A stretch of DNA of 13,947 nucleotides from assembly GCA_023386395.1 (NCBI GenBank), contig JAEWJV010000235.1, positions 1 through 13,947 of the forward strand. Reading direction: 5' to 3'. The number at the start of each line of letters is the position of its first letter. Within the stretch, counting starts at the first letter, position 1. The notes under the pieces were generated by a model, which saw nothing but the letters and a program-made list of their open reading frames with translations, did no database searches and was not told where the DNA came from. The DNA is from Bacteroidota bacterium. GTDB lineage: Bacteria > Bacteroidota > Bacteroidia > Chitinophagales > Chitinophagaceae. Positions 7,043 through 13,947 of this stretch are shown one piece after another. A program made the position numbers and the translations under genes.

Positions 7043-8053
7043 ATGAAAATTTCGAATGAAACTAAAATAGGTGCTTTAACTACTATCGCGGTGGCTTTTT
7101 TAATTCTCGGTTTTAATTTTTTAAAAGGTAAAAGCGTATTAAAAACAGGTTTCTTTTTATATGCTAAATATTCCGACCTTAAAAAGCTCTCATCATCTAA
7201 TGCCGTTTATGCAAATGGTTTTCAGATAGGCACTGTTTACAGCACCACATCTGATCCGTCATTAAAAGATTTGATCGTTGAAATAAAACTTGCACAGGAT
7301 TATAAGATACCGGTTAATTCTGTTGCTTCTATTGAATCAAATCCGTTAGGTTCGCCTGTATTGAATATCCAGCTTGGCGGAAGCACACAGTATTTTAACA
7401 GCGGCGATACAATGCAAACCCTTGAAGGCAATGGGTTTCTCGGTTCACTTTCCACCAAACTTGGCCCGCTGTCCGATCAGCTAACCGCATCGCTCGTAAC
7501 ATTAGATTCATTAATGAGGAATTTTAATACCTTACTTGATACTACCACCAAGGGTAATATCCGCAGCGTAATAACCAATCTCAATAATGCTACCGGTCAT
7601 ATTTCAGAATCTACCATAGCGTTGCAAAAATTATTAAATGTTCAAACCGGAGCCCTGGCACAGTCGCTTGCAAACATCAACGAGTTTACCGCAAATCTTG
7701 CAAAGAATAACCAAAAGATAGACAGCACGCTTTTTTACCTGCAGGCAACCACAAGAAATTTATCACAGGCTGATGTTGATGGTTTGGTAAATGGCTTTAA
7801 GCAAAGCGCAGATTCTTTATCGTCTATCATCAACCGCGTTAATTCAACGGATGGTTCCATCGGCGCTTTAATAAACGACAAGGCATTATATAATAACCTT
7901 AACAACATTACGCGCAGTTTAAATGTTTTACTTGATGATCTTCGTGTGCACCCGAAGCGTTATGTAAACATTTCCGTTTTTGGCAAAAAAGATAAAGGCG
8001 ATTATCTTACAGAACCGCTTCCGGTAAAAGATTCATCTGCGGTAAAACCATGA
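7043..8053 (+). CDS. MCE/MlaD family lipid-transport protein
   Basis: This 336-residue protein has a short cytoplasmic N-terminus, a single membrane-spanning segment at about 9-27, an MCE domain at about 36-115 (including SSSNAVYANGFQIGTV and a SNPLGSPVLNIQLGG segment), and then a long helical region rich in Asn, Ser, Thr and Leu with heptad-like spacing (about 130-305). MCE proteins form hexameric rings or tubes anchored in the inner membrane and carry phospholipids between membranes, usually with an MlaE permease and MlaF ATPase, neither of which is in this window. The C-terminal block DGSIGALINDKALYNNLN then LLDDLRVHPKRYVNISVFGKKDK is typical of Bacteroidota members. It has its own promoter upstream and its stop overlaps the next start by ATGA, indicating translational coupling. 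Direction of lipid flow cannot be told from sequence. Confidence 0.93.
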   Translation: MKISNETKIGALTTIAVAFLILGFNFLKGKSVLKTGFFLYAKYSDLKKLSSSNAVYANGFQIGTVYSTTSDPSLKDLIVEIKLAQDYKIPVNSVASIESNPLGSPVLNIQLGGSTQYFNSGDTMQTLEGNGFLGSLSTKLGPLSDQLTASLVTLDSLMRNFNTLLDTTTKGNIRSVITNLNNATGHISESTIALQKLLNVQTGALAQSLANINEFTANLAKNNQKIDSTLFYLQATTRNLSQADVDGLVNGFKQSADSLSSIINRVNSTDGSIGALINDKALYNNLNNITRSLNVLLDDLRVHPKRYVNISVFGKKDKGDYLTEPLPVKDSSAVKP

Positions 8054-9687
8054 TACAATATAAAGCGATAGTTTTTTTTCTCAGCGCAGCTTTCCTTTTT
8101 TTATGCTCATCGCTTTTTGCACAACAGCCTGCTGATACCGCATCAAAAAGAAAGATTATAATTCTTAATGCGGACAGGCTTAATTATCAGAAAATAGATT
8201 CAACCGAATTTCAATCTGCAGCCGGAAATGTTAAAATAAAACAGGATTCCACTTTATTTTATACAGACAGTGTTGTCTTGAATAAAACCAAAAATATGCT
8301 GGAGGCCTTTGGCCACGTGCATATAAACGATAACGACAGCATACATACTTATTCTGATTACCTGCGCTATCTCGGTAATGAAAAAAAAGCTTATCTGAAA
8401 GGCAATGTAAAATTAACCGATGGCAAGGGAACGCTTACCACGCCCGATCTTGATTACGACCTGAATACACATATAGGTATTTATACAAAGAATGGAAAAG
8501 TAACAAGCGAAAAAACAGTGCTTACCAGTAAAGAAGGTTTTTATTATGGCGAAACCAAAGATGTTTATTTTAAGAAAGATGTAGTGCTGGTAAACCCCGA
8601 TTATAATATTACAACAGATACATTACTGTTTAATACTTACACGAACGTTGCCACCTTCACCGTTCCCACCATTATAAAAAGCGGCGATAAGAAAAAGATT
8701 TTTACCAGTGATGGTTATTATGACCTGAAAAACAAAAACTCCTATTTCGGCAAACGGCCTCACATAGAAGACAGCACAACAATGCTTGATGCAGATGTAG
8801 TTGCTTCCAACGATTCAACCAAAGAAAGTGAAGCCAGCGGCAATGTTATTTATAAAGACACCGCGCAGGGCGTAACCGTATTTGCCAATAATCTTAAAAG
8901 CAAAGGAGAAGAATCTTCTGTGCTGGCCACACAAAAACCGGTAATGGTTATAAAACAGGAGAAAGATTCAATTTACCTCGCTGCCGATACTTTGTTTTCC
9001 GGCAAATTATCTACCATTAAAAAATACAGGAAAATTCCTGTTATACTTGATTCGCTTCCCTTAACAGATTCTGTTGCTATTGCGTTCAGCGATTCTGCAA
9101 GAGATAAACAGGACAGTGCAAGAGACCGTTTTGTGGAAGCTTATTACAACGTAAAAATATTTTCCGATTCTCTGCAAGCCGTAGGCGACAGCTTATTTTA
9201 TTCATCGGAAGATTCTGCATTCAGACTGTTTAAAAACCCGGTTGTATGGAGCCGCGAAAGCCAGATAACCGGCGATACTATTTATTTGTTTACGCTTAAT
9301 AAAAAGCCAAAACGCATGTACGTTTTTGAAAATGCCTTAAGCGTGGAAAAAGTTGGCCCTGAATATTACAACCAGGTAAAAGGCCGTACCATAAATGGTT
9401 ATTTTACCAATGGGGAAATAGATTCGATAAGGGCCAAAGGCAATTCGGAAAGTATTTATTATGCCCAGGACGACAGCAGCAAATTTATTGGTGTGAACAG
9501 GGCAACGTCTGATGTGATTGATATGTATTTTGTAACGCGTGAGGCCAATAAAATTGTTCTGAGAAGCAATGTGGTTGGTACCTCCTACCCCATGCGGCAA
9601 ATGAATCCTTTTGAAATGCGGCTGCGCAATTTTCAGTGGCTTGATGACCGCCGGCCTAAAACGAAATACGATTTATTTGGCAACTGA
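8050..9687 (+). CDS. OstA-like protein, probable LPS-transport periplasmic bridge component
   Basis: This 545-residue secreted protein has a signal peptide with cleavage probably after LFA (residue 24). An OstA/LptA-like region begins at about 36 (KIIILNADRLNYQ) and carries the recurrent short beta units of this fold (SAAGNVKIKQDSTLFYTDSV; EAFGHVHINDNDSIHTYSD; YLKGNVKLTDGKGTLTTPD), continuing to about 325. A polar linker with a near-repeat (DSARDKQDSARDR) leads to a second OstA-like lobe at about 360-510. E. coli LptA is about 185 residues, so this is a much longer single chain. Bacteroidota genomes commonly encode such a protein in addition to LptD. Role inferred: part of the LPS path across the periplasm, supported by divergent lptD 2.2 kb away and coupling to the MCE gene. 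No membrane anchor or barrel is seen. Confidence 0.88.
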   Translation: MIQYKAIVFFLSAAFLFLCSSLFAQQPADTASKRKIIILNADRLNYQKIDSTEFQSAAGNVKIKQDSTLFYTDSVVLNKTKNMLEAFGHVHINDNDSIHTYSDYLRYLGNEKKAYLKGNVKLTDGKGTLTTPDLDYDLNTHIGIYTKNGKVTSEKTVLTSKEGFYYGETKDVYFKKDVVLVNPDYNITTDTLLFNTYTNVATFTVPTIIKSGDKKKIFTSDGYYDLKNKNSYFGKRPHIEDSTTMLDADVVASNDSTKESEASGNVIYKDTAQGVTVFANNLKSKGEESSVLATQKPVMVIKQEKDSIYLAADTLFSGKLSTIKKYRKIPVILDSLPLTDSVAIAFSDSARDKQDSARDRFVEAYYNVKIFSDSLQAVGDSLFYSSEDSAFRLFKNPVVWSRESQITGDTIYLFTLNKKPKRMYVFENALSVEKVGPEYYNQVKGRTINGYFTNGEIDSIRAKGNSESIYYAQDDSSKFIGVNRATSDVIDMYFVTREANKIVLRSNVVGTSYPMRQMNPFEMRLRNFQWLDDRRPKTKYDLFGN

Positions 9688-9731
9688 TATTTGTAATTTC
9701 CGGCGTGTCAATTGTGAGTGAATACTTATTA

Positions 9732-9756
9732 TTAATAACAGCATCGATGTTATTAA
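9732..9756. repeat. AT-rich 9-bp dyad
   Basis: TTAATAACA (9732-9740) is an exact reverse complement of TGTTATTAA (9748-9756), with a 7-base spacer. There is no T-run after it, so an operator-like site or small hairpin is more likely than a terminator. Confidence 0.5.
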
Positions 9757-9772
9757 CGCTTAGCAGGAAAAT

Positions 9773-9823
9773 TAATTACATCACTTAAAATTCTGAACTG
9801 CCTGCGAAAAAAACGTGTAATTA
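9773..9823. repeat. AT-rich 8-bp inverted repeat
   Basis: TAATTACA (9773-9780) is the exact reverse complement of TGTAATTA (9816-9823), 35 bases apart. Because the arms are AT-rich, chance is a real alternative. Confidence 0.3.
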
Positions 9824-9895
9824 TGCCATTTCTGATGTACCTGTTTACCGGAATCTATTTTCAATCCCTATCTTTATTCCTGCAAACAATAAAGA

Positions 9896-10282
9896 ATGGT
9901 ATCAAAAATTTCAGAAGGCGTTGAAATAAGTGTTGAGAGTTTTTACCAGTCAGACTACAGCAATCCTACCAATGGTGAATTCATGTTTGCTTACAGGATT
10001 ACTATAGAAAACCAAAATAACTTCAGCATAAAACTTTTGCGCCGCAGTTGGAAAATCTTCGACAGTAGTGGTGAATACCGCGATGTGGATGGCGAAGGCG
10101 TTGTGGGCATGCAGCCTGTGCTCCAGCCGGGCAAACAGTTTCAGTATGTAAGCGGCTGCAACCTGCGCAGTGAGCTTGGCCGCATGATGGGCACCTATGA
10201 AATGGAAAACCTTAACAATAAAAAAATATTTAAAGTAAATATTCCGCCGTTCGATTTAATTGCCCCGCTTAAGATGAATTAA
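9896..10282 (+). CDS. apaG: ApaG domain protein
   Basis: This 128-residue cytoplasmic protein is the usual length for stand-alone ApaG. It shows the family pattern: VEISVESFYQ near the start, FAYRITIENQNNFSIKLLRRSWKI at about 30-53, then the DGEGVVGMQPVLQPGKQFQYVSGC block (about 62-85) and GTYEM plus FKVNIPPFDLIAP near the end. ApaG folds as a fibronectin-III-like beta sandwich. In enterobacteria it lies in an operon with apaH and ksgA and has been linked to Co2+/Mg2+ phenotypes; its molecular function remains unclear. Here neither apaH nor ksgA is present, so the gene stands alone between the OstA-like gene and convergent gldB. The start ATG at 9896 fits the family N-terminus. Confidence 0.93.
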   Translation: MVSKISEGVEISVESFYQSDYSNPTNGEFMFAYRITIENQNNFSIKLLRRSWKIFDSSGEYRDVDGEGVVGMQPVLQPGKQFQYVSGCNLRSELGRMMGTYEMENLNNKKIFKVNIPPFDLIAPLKMN

Positions 10283-10286
10283 AGAT

Positions 10287-10353
10287 AAGCTGTAAGTCGC
10301 AAGCAAAACCAAGAAGTTCAACGCTGTTTATCAAAACGCACAGCTTACAGCTT
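10287..10353. repeat. Inverted repeat between apaG and gldB
   Basis: AAGCTGTAAG (10287-10296) pairs exactly with CTTACAGCTT (10344-10353) across a 47-base loop, followed by TTTTAG on the plus strand. It sits in the 99-base convergent gap, so it could act as a weak terminator or be a copy of a dispersed intergenic repeat. An alternative 5-bp hairpin GCTGT/ACAGC (10323-10344) uses the right arm. Confidence 0.45.
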
Positions 10354-10381
10354 TTAGCCAACAGTTTGCCGCTCCTCCTTC

Positions 10382-11389
10382 CTACCTCGGTTTGTATTTC
10401 GCCTCGTCATATATTTTTTTCTCCTGTGTATCAATTAATTGCTGCAAGGTAATTTCAGGGTTTTTGTCCATCCATTTTTTTACGACCTGCCAGCCGATAA
10501 ATTGCCCTATAAACCCCGGCGAAGCCTGTCCTAAAACTTCTGTGTAAGGCCCGTCCTGCATATAATCCCGTACCTGCAAAGGATCGGTTATAAACAGCAA
10601 ATTATTCTGAACAAAATAATTCCATATACCGGCCTCATTATCATAACACCCCTCTAATTGCTTTTGCGTATAACCTGTTTTTAAACTGTCTGCAGCCTGC
10701 GGTAAAAAATGATCAAGAAGATATAACCTTTTGCCCGCATCAATCATCTGATATATTAAAGGATCGCTGCCATTTTTCTCGGGGTAAATATCACTTACAA
10801 CATTCTTCATGCAGTTAACGGCAATGTACGCAGGCTTAAATCTTCGTTGCTGATAATCCGGGTAAACATTGGTTATGAATTCCGAGTGATATACAGGAAA
10901 ATCTTCACCAAGATATAATTGCAAGCCCACGGCAAGCCCGCTTGTGGTAAGCACATTGGCATAACCTTCAACAGGCCCTATAAAAGTTATAACATTTACC
11001 GGTGTTTTATATTCAGGAAAATAATACTTCACATATTGCAGGCCTTTTTTTATCGCTTTAAATTCATTGCCGAAATCATTAAAATATTTTTGTGCTGTAT
11101 CATAAACAAAATGATAATCGTGCAGGAACATTTTAATTTTTTTCGCAACGCTGTCAGGCTGCGGCGGCAATACCATTATGTTGTATAAATAATCGTTCAG
11201 AAAAGCGCCATATTTATTTTGAAGCGCATTCAAAGAGGTTTCAATATTATTCGTATCAATTGAAAACAGGTCTTTATCAAAACGCAATAATTGTACATCT
11301 ACTTTAACATTGGAAACGTCGGGCGCTGGTTTCTTTTGATTACAGGCAAATAAGAGCAAACAAAAAAATATAGCGGCAAAAAATTTCAT
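10382..11389 (-). CDS. gldB: Gliding motility lipoprotein GldB family
   Basis: This 335-residue protein has a lipoprotein signal with lipobox LFAC, the acylated cysteine being C16. The body matches the GldB family: VDVQLLRFDKDLF near residue 30, a central FPVYHSEFITNVYPDYQQRRF region, GCYDNEAGIWNYFVQNNLLF, and the C-terminal SPGFIGQFIGWQVVKKWM followed by LQQLIDTQEKKIYDEAKYKPR. GldB is required for gliding and for the associated secretion machinery in Flavobacterium johnsoniae, but relatives also occur in non-gliders, so motility should not be assumed. The residues after C16 are N-Q-K-K, not the acidic stretch associated with surface export of Bacteroidota lipoproteins, so a periplasm-facing location is inferred. 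It is divergent from nadE with a 65-base gap; gldC, often next to gldB in flavobacteria, is not seen in this window. Confidence 0.87.
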   Translation of the reverse strand: MKFFAAIFFCLLLFACNQKKPAPDVSNVKVDVQLLRFDKDLFSIDTNNIETSLNALQNKYGAFLNDYLYNIMVLPPQPDSVAKKIKMFLHDYHFVYDTAQKYFNDFGNEFKAIKKGLQYVKYYFPEYKTPVNVITFIGPVEGYANVLTTSGLAVGLQLYLGEDFPVYHSEFITNVYPDYQQRRFKPAYIAVNCMKNVVSDIYPEKNGSDPLIYQMIDAGKRLYLLDHFLPQAADSLKTGYTQKQLEGCYDNEAGIWNYFVQNNLLFITDPLQVRDYMQDGPYTEVLGQASPGFIGQFIGWQVVKKWMDKNPEITLQQLIDTQEKKIYDEAKYKPR

Positions 11390-11454
11390 ATTGCAAATAA
11401 ATTACTTGCTGCGCAAGAAGGTTGTTAATATTTATTTTAAACGAACTTTACAGT

Positions 11455-13137
11455 ATGAAAATTACAATAGCCCAGCAAAACTATCATATAGGTAATTTCG
11501 AAAGCAACACCGAAAAAATTATTGAAGCCATTAAACAGGCAAAGCAGCAGGGTTCCGATCTTATTTTATTCAGCGAACTATGCGTTTGCGGTTACCCGCC
11601 CAGGGATTTTTTAGAGTTCAGTGATTTCATCAACAAATGTTATAACGCAGTTGATGTAATCAAAGAACATGCAGATACAATCGGCGTAGTTGTTGGTTCA
11701 CCAGCGCGTAACCCAAAATTTGAAGGCAAAGATCTTTTTAATGCCGCTTTCTTTTTATATGAAAAAGAAATTAAAGCAGAGATACATAAAACTTTACTGC
11801 CCACCTATGATGTGTTTGATGAGTACCGCTATTTTGAACCGGCGTTCGATTGGAATATTGTTGAATTTAAAGGCAAAAAACTGGCAATCACTATTTGTGA
11901 AGACATCTGGAACCTCGGTGATAACCCGTTGTATCGCATTTGCCCGATGGATGCTTTAATAAAACAAGCGCCTGATGTAATGCTTAACCTCAGCGCATCG
12001 CCGTTTGATTATACACATAATGAAGACCGCAAAGCGGTTATAAAATCAAATGTGCTGAAGTATAAGCTGCCCATGTTTTATTGCAACACAGTTGGCAGCC
12101 AGACCGAGATTGTGTTTGATGGTACTTCACTTGCATTTGACAAGCATGGAAACCTTTGCAAAATATTGCCCATGTTTAAAGAAGCGCTTGAAACTATAAT
12201 ACTGAATGACGATGGAACGATTGATGCACCTGTTATTGAACGTGCTGAATATTTACCAGACACGGAGCTTTCAATAAAAGAATTTCAGCCTGCATTAAAT
12301 CTTGAAATGATACATCAGGCACTGCTGCTGGGCATCCGCGATTATTTTAAAAAGATGGGTTTTACAAAAGCCATTCTTGGGTCTTCAGGGGGCATTGACA
12401 GCGCTTTGGTTTTAGCGCTTGCCTGCGAAGCATTAGGGCCTGAAAATGTAAGGGCCATTTTAATGCCTTCGCCTTATTCCACAGAACATTCTGTAAATGA
12501 TGCCGTAGAATTAAGTAAAAATCTGAATAGCCCCTATGATATCATTCGCATTAATTCAATCTATGAATCGTTTTTAGAAACATTGGAACCTTTATTTAAA
12601 GGCCTTCCTTTTTCTGTGGCAGAAGAAAATATTCAAAGCCGCATAAGAGGCAACCTGCTGATGGCAATAGCGAATAAGTTTGGTTACATTTTATTAAATA
12701 CATCCAACAAGAGCGAACTCTCAACGGGCTATGGCACTTTATATGGAGACATGGCCGGCGGCCTGAGTGTTTTAGGCGATTGCTATAAATCGCAGGTATA
12801 TGCATTGGCACAATACATCAATCATGATAAGGAAATCATCCCCAATAATATTTTAATGAAAGCGCCCAGCGCTGAATTAAGGCCCAATCAAAAAGATTCA
12901 GACAGCCTGCCGGATTACGCGGTTCTGGATTCAATTTTATATCAATATATAGAACGCAGGCTTGGCCCCAACGAAATAAAAGCTTTGGGATTTGACAGCG
13001 CAACTGTTGACCGCACATTAAAGCTTGTAAATACCAACGAGTATAAGCGTAACCAGTTTTGTCCCATCATCCGCGTGTCAGAAAAAGCTTATGGTGTTGG
13101 CAGGCGCGTGCCCATCGTAGGCAGGTATCTTTCATAA
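11455..13137 (+). CDS. nadE: Glutamine-dependent NAD+ synthetase
   Basis: This 560-residue enzyme makes NAD+ from nicotinate adenine dinucleotide, ATP and glutamine-derived ammonia, the last step of NAD biosynthesis. The N-terminal nitrilase-type glutaminase domain (about 1-265) shows the Glu-Lys-Cys triad: E41 in FSELCVCGYPPRD, K112 in HKTLLPTYDVFDEYRYF and C148 in ITICEDIWN. The C-terminal synthetase (about 285-560) has the ATP-binding SGGIDSA at 311-317 and LNTSNKSELSTGYGTLYGD around 414-431. The C-terminus GRRVPIVGRYL is also typical. Length fits the two-domain bacterial form. ATG at 11455 is chosen because the protein then begins MKITIAQQNY, the expected first strand; an upstream TTG at 11422 would only add unconserved residues. 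No SD sequence is visible. It is divergent from gldB. Confidence 0.95.
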   Translation: MKITIAQQNYHIGNFESNTEKIIEAIKQAKQQGSDLILFSELCVCGYPPRDFLEFSDFINKCYNAVDVIKEHADTIGVVVGSPARNPKFEGKDLFNAAFFLYEKEIKAEIHKTLLPTYDVFDEYRYFEPAFDWNIVEFKGKKLAITICEDIWNLGDNPLYRICPMDALIKQAPDVMLNLSASPFDYTHNEDRKAVIKSNVLKYKLPMFYCNTVGSQTEIVFDGTSLAFDKHGNLCKILPMFKEALETIILNDDGTIDAPVIERAEYLPDTELSIKEFQPALNLEMIHQALLLGIRDYFKKMGFTKAILGSSGGIDSALVLALACEALGPENVRAILMPSPYSTEHSVNDAVELSKNLNSPYDIIRINSIYESFLETLEPLFKGLPFSVAEENIQSRIRGNLLMAIANKFGYILLNTSNKSELSTGYGTLYGDMAGGLSVLGDCYKSQVYALAQYINHDKEIIPNNILMKAPSAELRPNQKDSDSLPDYAVLDSILYQYIERRLGPNEIKALGFDSATVDRTLKLVNTNEYKRNQFCPIIRVSEKAYGVGRRVPIVGRYLS

Positions 13138-13168
13138 ACATGACAGTTCACAGGTGGCAGATGACACT

Positions 13169-13182
13169 CACCATTCACCATT
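13169..13182 (+). repeat. Short tandem repeat, 2 x CACCATT
   Basis: Two exact copies of CACCATT lie in the 70-base gap between nadE and the glucosidase, within a locally C/A-rich stretch that reads unlike the flanking genes. It may be the remnant of a larger intergenic repeat family; two units alone are weak evidence. Confidence 0.35.
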
Positions 13183-13195
13183 CCAACTCACTTAT

Positions 13196-13203
13196 TAAGT
13201 TTG
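13196..13203 (+). promoter_or_regulatory. Possible -7 box for the glycoside hydrolase
   Basis: TAAGTTTG matches TAnnTTTG and ends only 4 bases before the ATG at 13208, which would make the message almost leaderless. No -33 TTTG lies at 19-20 bases upstream, so confidence is modest. Confidence 0.3.
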
Positions 13204-13207
13204 ATAT

Positions 13208-13947
13208 ATGATCGATGAACTAAGAAGGCTCGAAGAAAATGTAAGTAAACCGGTTCCACTTGTAAAATGGGGGCCCTTTTTAAGTGAAAGGCAATGGGCA
13301 ACAGTGCGGGAAGATTACAGTCCCGATGGCGATGCATGGCATTATTTTCCTTTCGATCATGCACATTGCAGAACTTACCGCTGGGGCGAAGACGGGCTGG
13401 CAGGTATTTCTGATTATTATCAAAACCTTTGTTTTTATGTAGCCTTATGGAATGGCAAAGATCCCATACTGAAAGAGCGGCTCTTTGGCTTGGCAAACTA
13501 TGAAGGCAATCATGGCGAAGATGTAAAAGAGCTATATTATTATCTTGACAATTTGCCCACGCATACTTACATGGAGTATTTATATAAATACCCGCAGCAA
13601 TTATTTCCTTATGAACAATTAAGAACGGAGAACCGCAACAGATCAAAACTCGATCCTGAATATGAAATCCTGGATACAGGCATATTTGATAATAATGAAT
13701 ACTTCGATGTTTTAATAACGTATGCAAAAGAAGATGATGAAGATATTTTTATTAAGATTGATATAACCAACCGCTTTAATGCGGCGGCGCCCATAACCGT
13801 TTTACCTACTTTATTTTTTTATAACCGCTGGCAGCATTCGCCGGATTCGGACGTACCTTCTATTACTTTATTAAACAAGAACGCAGTCATTACCAACCAC
13901 TACAGGCTTAAAACAAATTATCTGTACTTTTTAAATGCTGATGACAG
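13208..13947 (+). CDS. MGH1-like (GH63-related) glycoside hydrolase, N-terminal 246 codons
   Basis: The frame opens at ATG 13208, just after an in-frame TGA at 13202-13204, and runs through the right edge. The translation starts [11 protein letters not shown] and has strongly conserved blocks of the putative glucosidase family with an MGH1-like (alpha/alpha)6 barrel: [50 protein letters not shown]-like [48 protein letters not shown] and [17 protein letters not shown]. Full-length members are about 850-900 residues, so roughly 70 per cent is missing here. No signal peptide is visible, suggesting a cytoplasmic enzyme. Relatives include GH63 glucosidases and mannosylglycerate hydrolases; substrate is unknown and the catalytic acids of the barrel lie beyond the window. 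It follows nadE on the same strand with a 70-base gap. Confidence 0.9.
   Translation, partial: MIDELRRLEENVSKPVPLVKWGPFLSERQWATVREDYSPDGDAWHYFPFDHAHCRTYRWGEDGLAGISDYYQNLCFYVALWNGKDPILKERLFGLANYEGNHGEDVKELYYYLDNLPTHTYMEYLYKYPQQLFPYEQLRTENRNRSKLDPEYEILDTGIFDNNEYFDVLITYAKEDDEDIFIKIDITNRFNAAAPITVLPTLFFYNRWQHSPDSDVPSITLLNKNAVITNHYRLKTNYLYFLNADD

Larger units (their letters stand above)
9688..9895. other. Intergenic spacer with two inverted repeats, 208 bases
   Basis: No coding frame or terminator with a T-tract was found after the OstA-like stop. Two dyads are visible (9732-9756 and 9773-9823). A weak promoter candidate TATCTTTA at 9869-9876 precedes apaG but lacks the final G of the -7 motif and a -33 TTG. 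Confidence 0.5.

Noticed and set aside
8050-9687. OstA-like gene as a second LptD
   Set aside because: It lacks the large C-terminal barrel and the LptD barrel motifs; only OstA-type repeats are present.
11422-11454. Upstream TTG start for NAD+ synthetase
   Set aside because: It adds 11 residues not expected before the first strand of the glutaminase domain; ATG at 11455 gives the standard N-terminus.
13138-13207. CRISPR-like or attachment-site repeat
   Set aside because: Only two 7-base units occur, with no spacer structure, no cas gene and no integrase nearby.
13188-13727. Long minus-strand open frame (179 codons) near the right edge
   Set aside because: It lies antisense to the glycoside hydrolase, whose frame carries family motifs throughout; the minus translation has no recognisable domain and begins without support.
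1-13947. A novel defence or mobile system
   Set aside because: Every large frame matches a known housekeeping or envelope family, and no nuclease, toxin, transposase, phage gene or composition shift is visible.

Overview
The window looks like chromosomal DNA of a Bacteroidota bacterium, probably Chitinophagaceae or a close relative. The evidence is a GldB-type gliding lipoprotein, an OstA-like/MCE/amidase/LptD cluster of the Bacteroidota type, a head-GIN (DUF2807) secreted protein, promoter motifs of the TTTG-N19-TAnnTTTG class, and no convincing Shine-Dalgarno sequences before the start codons. Family assignment below phylum is inference. Composition is AT-leaning and looks even, with no integrase, transposase, tRNA, CRISPR array or other sign of a recent island.

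Layout. Positions 1-1757 (minus) hold an almost complete ABC exporter whose last few codons lie off the left edge. After a 238-base gap comes a secreted head-GIN beta-helix-like protein (1996-2712, plus). A bidirectional terminator at 2742-2773 separates it from the convergent minus-strand pair lptD (5823-3085) and a small YtxH-like membrane protein (3024-2803). From a 70-base divergent promoter region, the plus strand runs N-acetylmuramoyl-L-alanine amidase (5894-6868), then an MCE/MlaD protein (7043-8053) with its own well-formed promoter, and an OstA-like protein (8050-9687) that overlaps the MCE gene by ATGA. A 208-base spacer with two inverted repeats leads to apaG (9896-10282). Next are gldB on the minus strand (11389-10382) and, divergent from it, glutamine-dependent NAD+ synthetase (11455-13137). 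The right edge holds the first 246 codons of an MGH1-like (GH63-related) glycoside hydrolase starting at 13208.

How the genes fit together. The centre of the window is an envelope-biogenesis locus. LptD inserts LPS into the outer membrane, the OstA-like protein probably forms periplasmic beta-taco bridge material, the MCE protein probably carries lipids between membranes, and the amidase cleaves peptidoglycan. The ABC exporter may be a lipid or drug flippase. The flanking genes (apaG, nadE, gldB, glucosidase) are housekeeping or accessory genes without an obvious joint pathway.

I see no clear novel defence or mobile system. The most interesting leads are the LptD cysteine pattern, the translationally coupled MCE/OstA pair, a strongly basic insertion in the amidase, the start-proximal -7 boxes, and the two dyads upstream of apaG.
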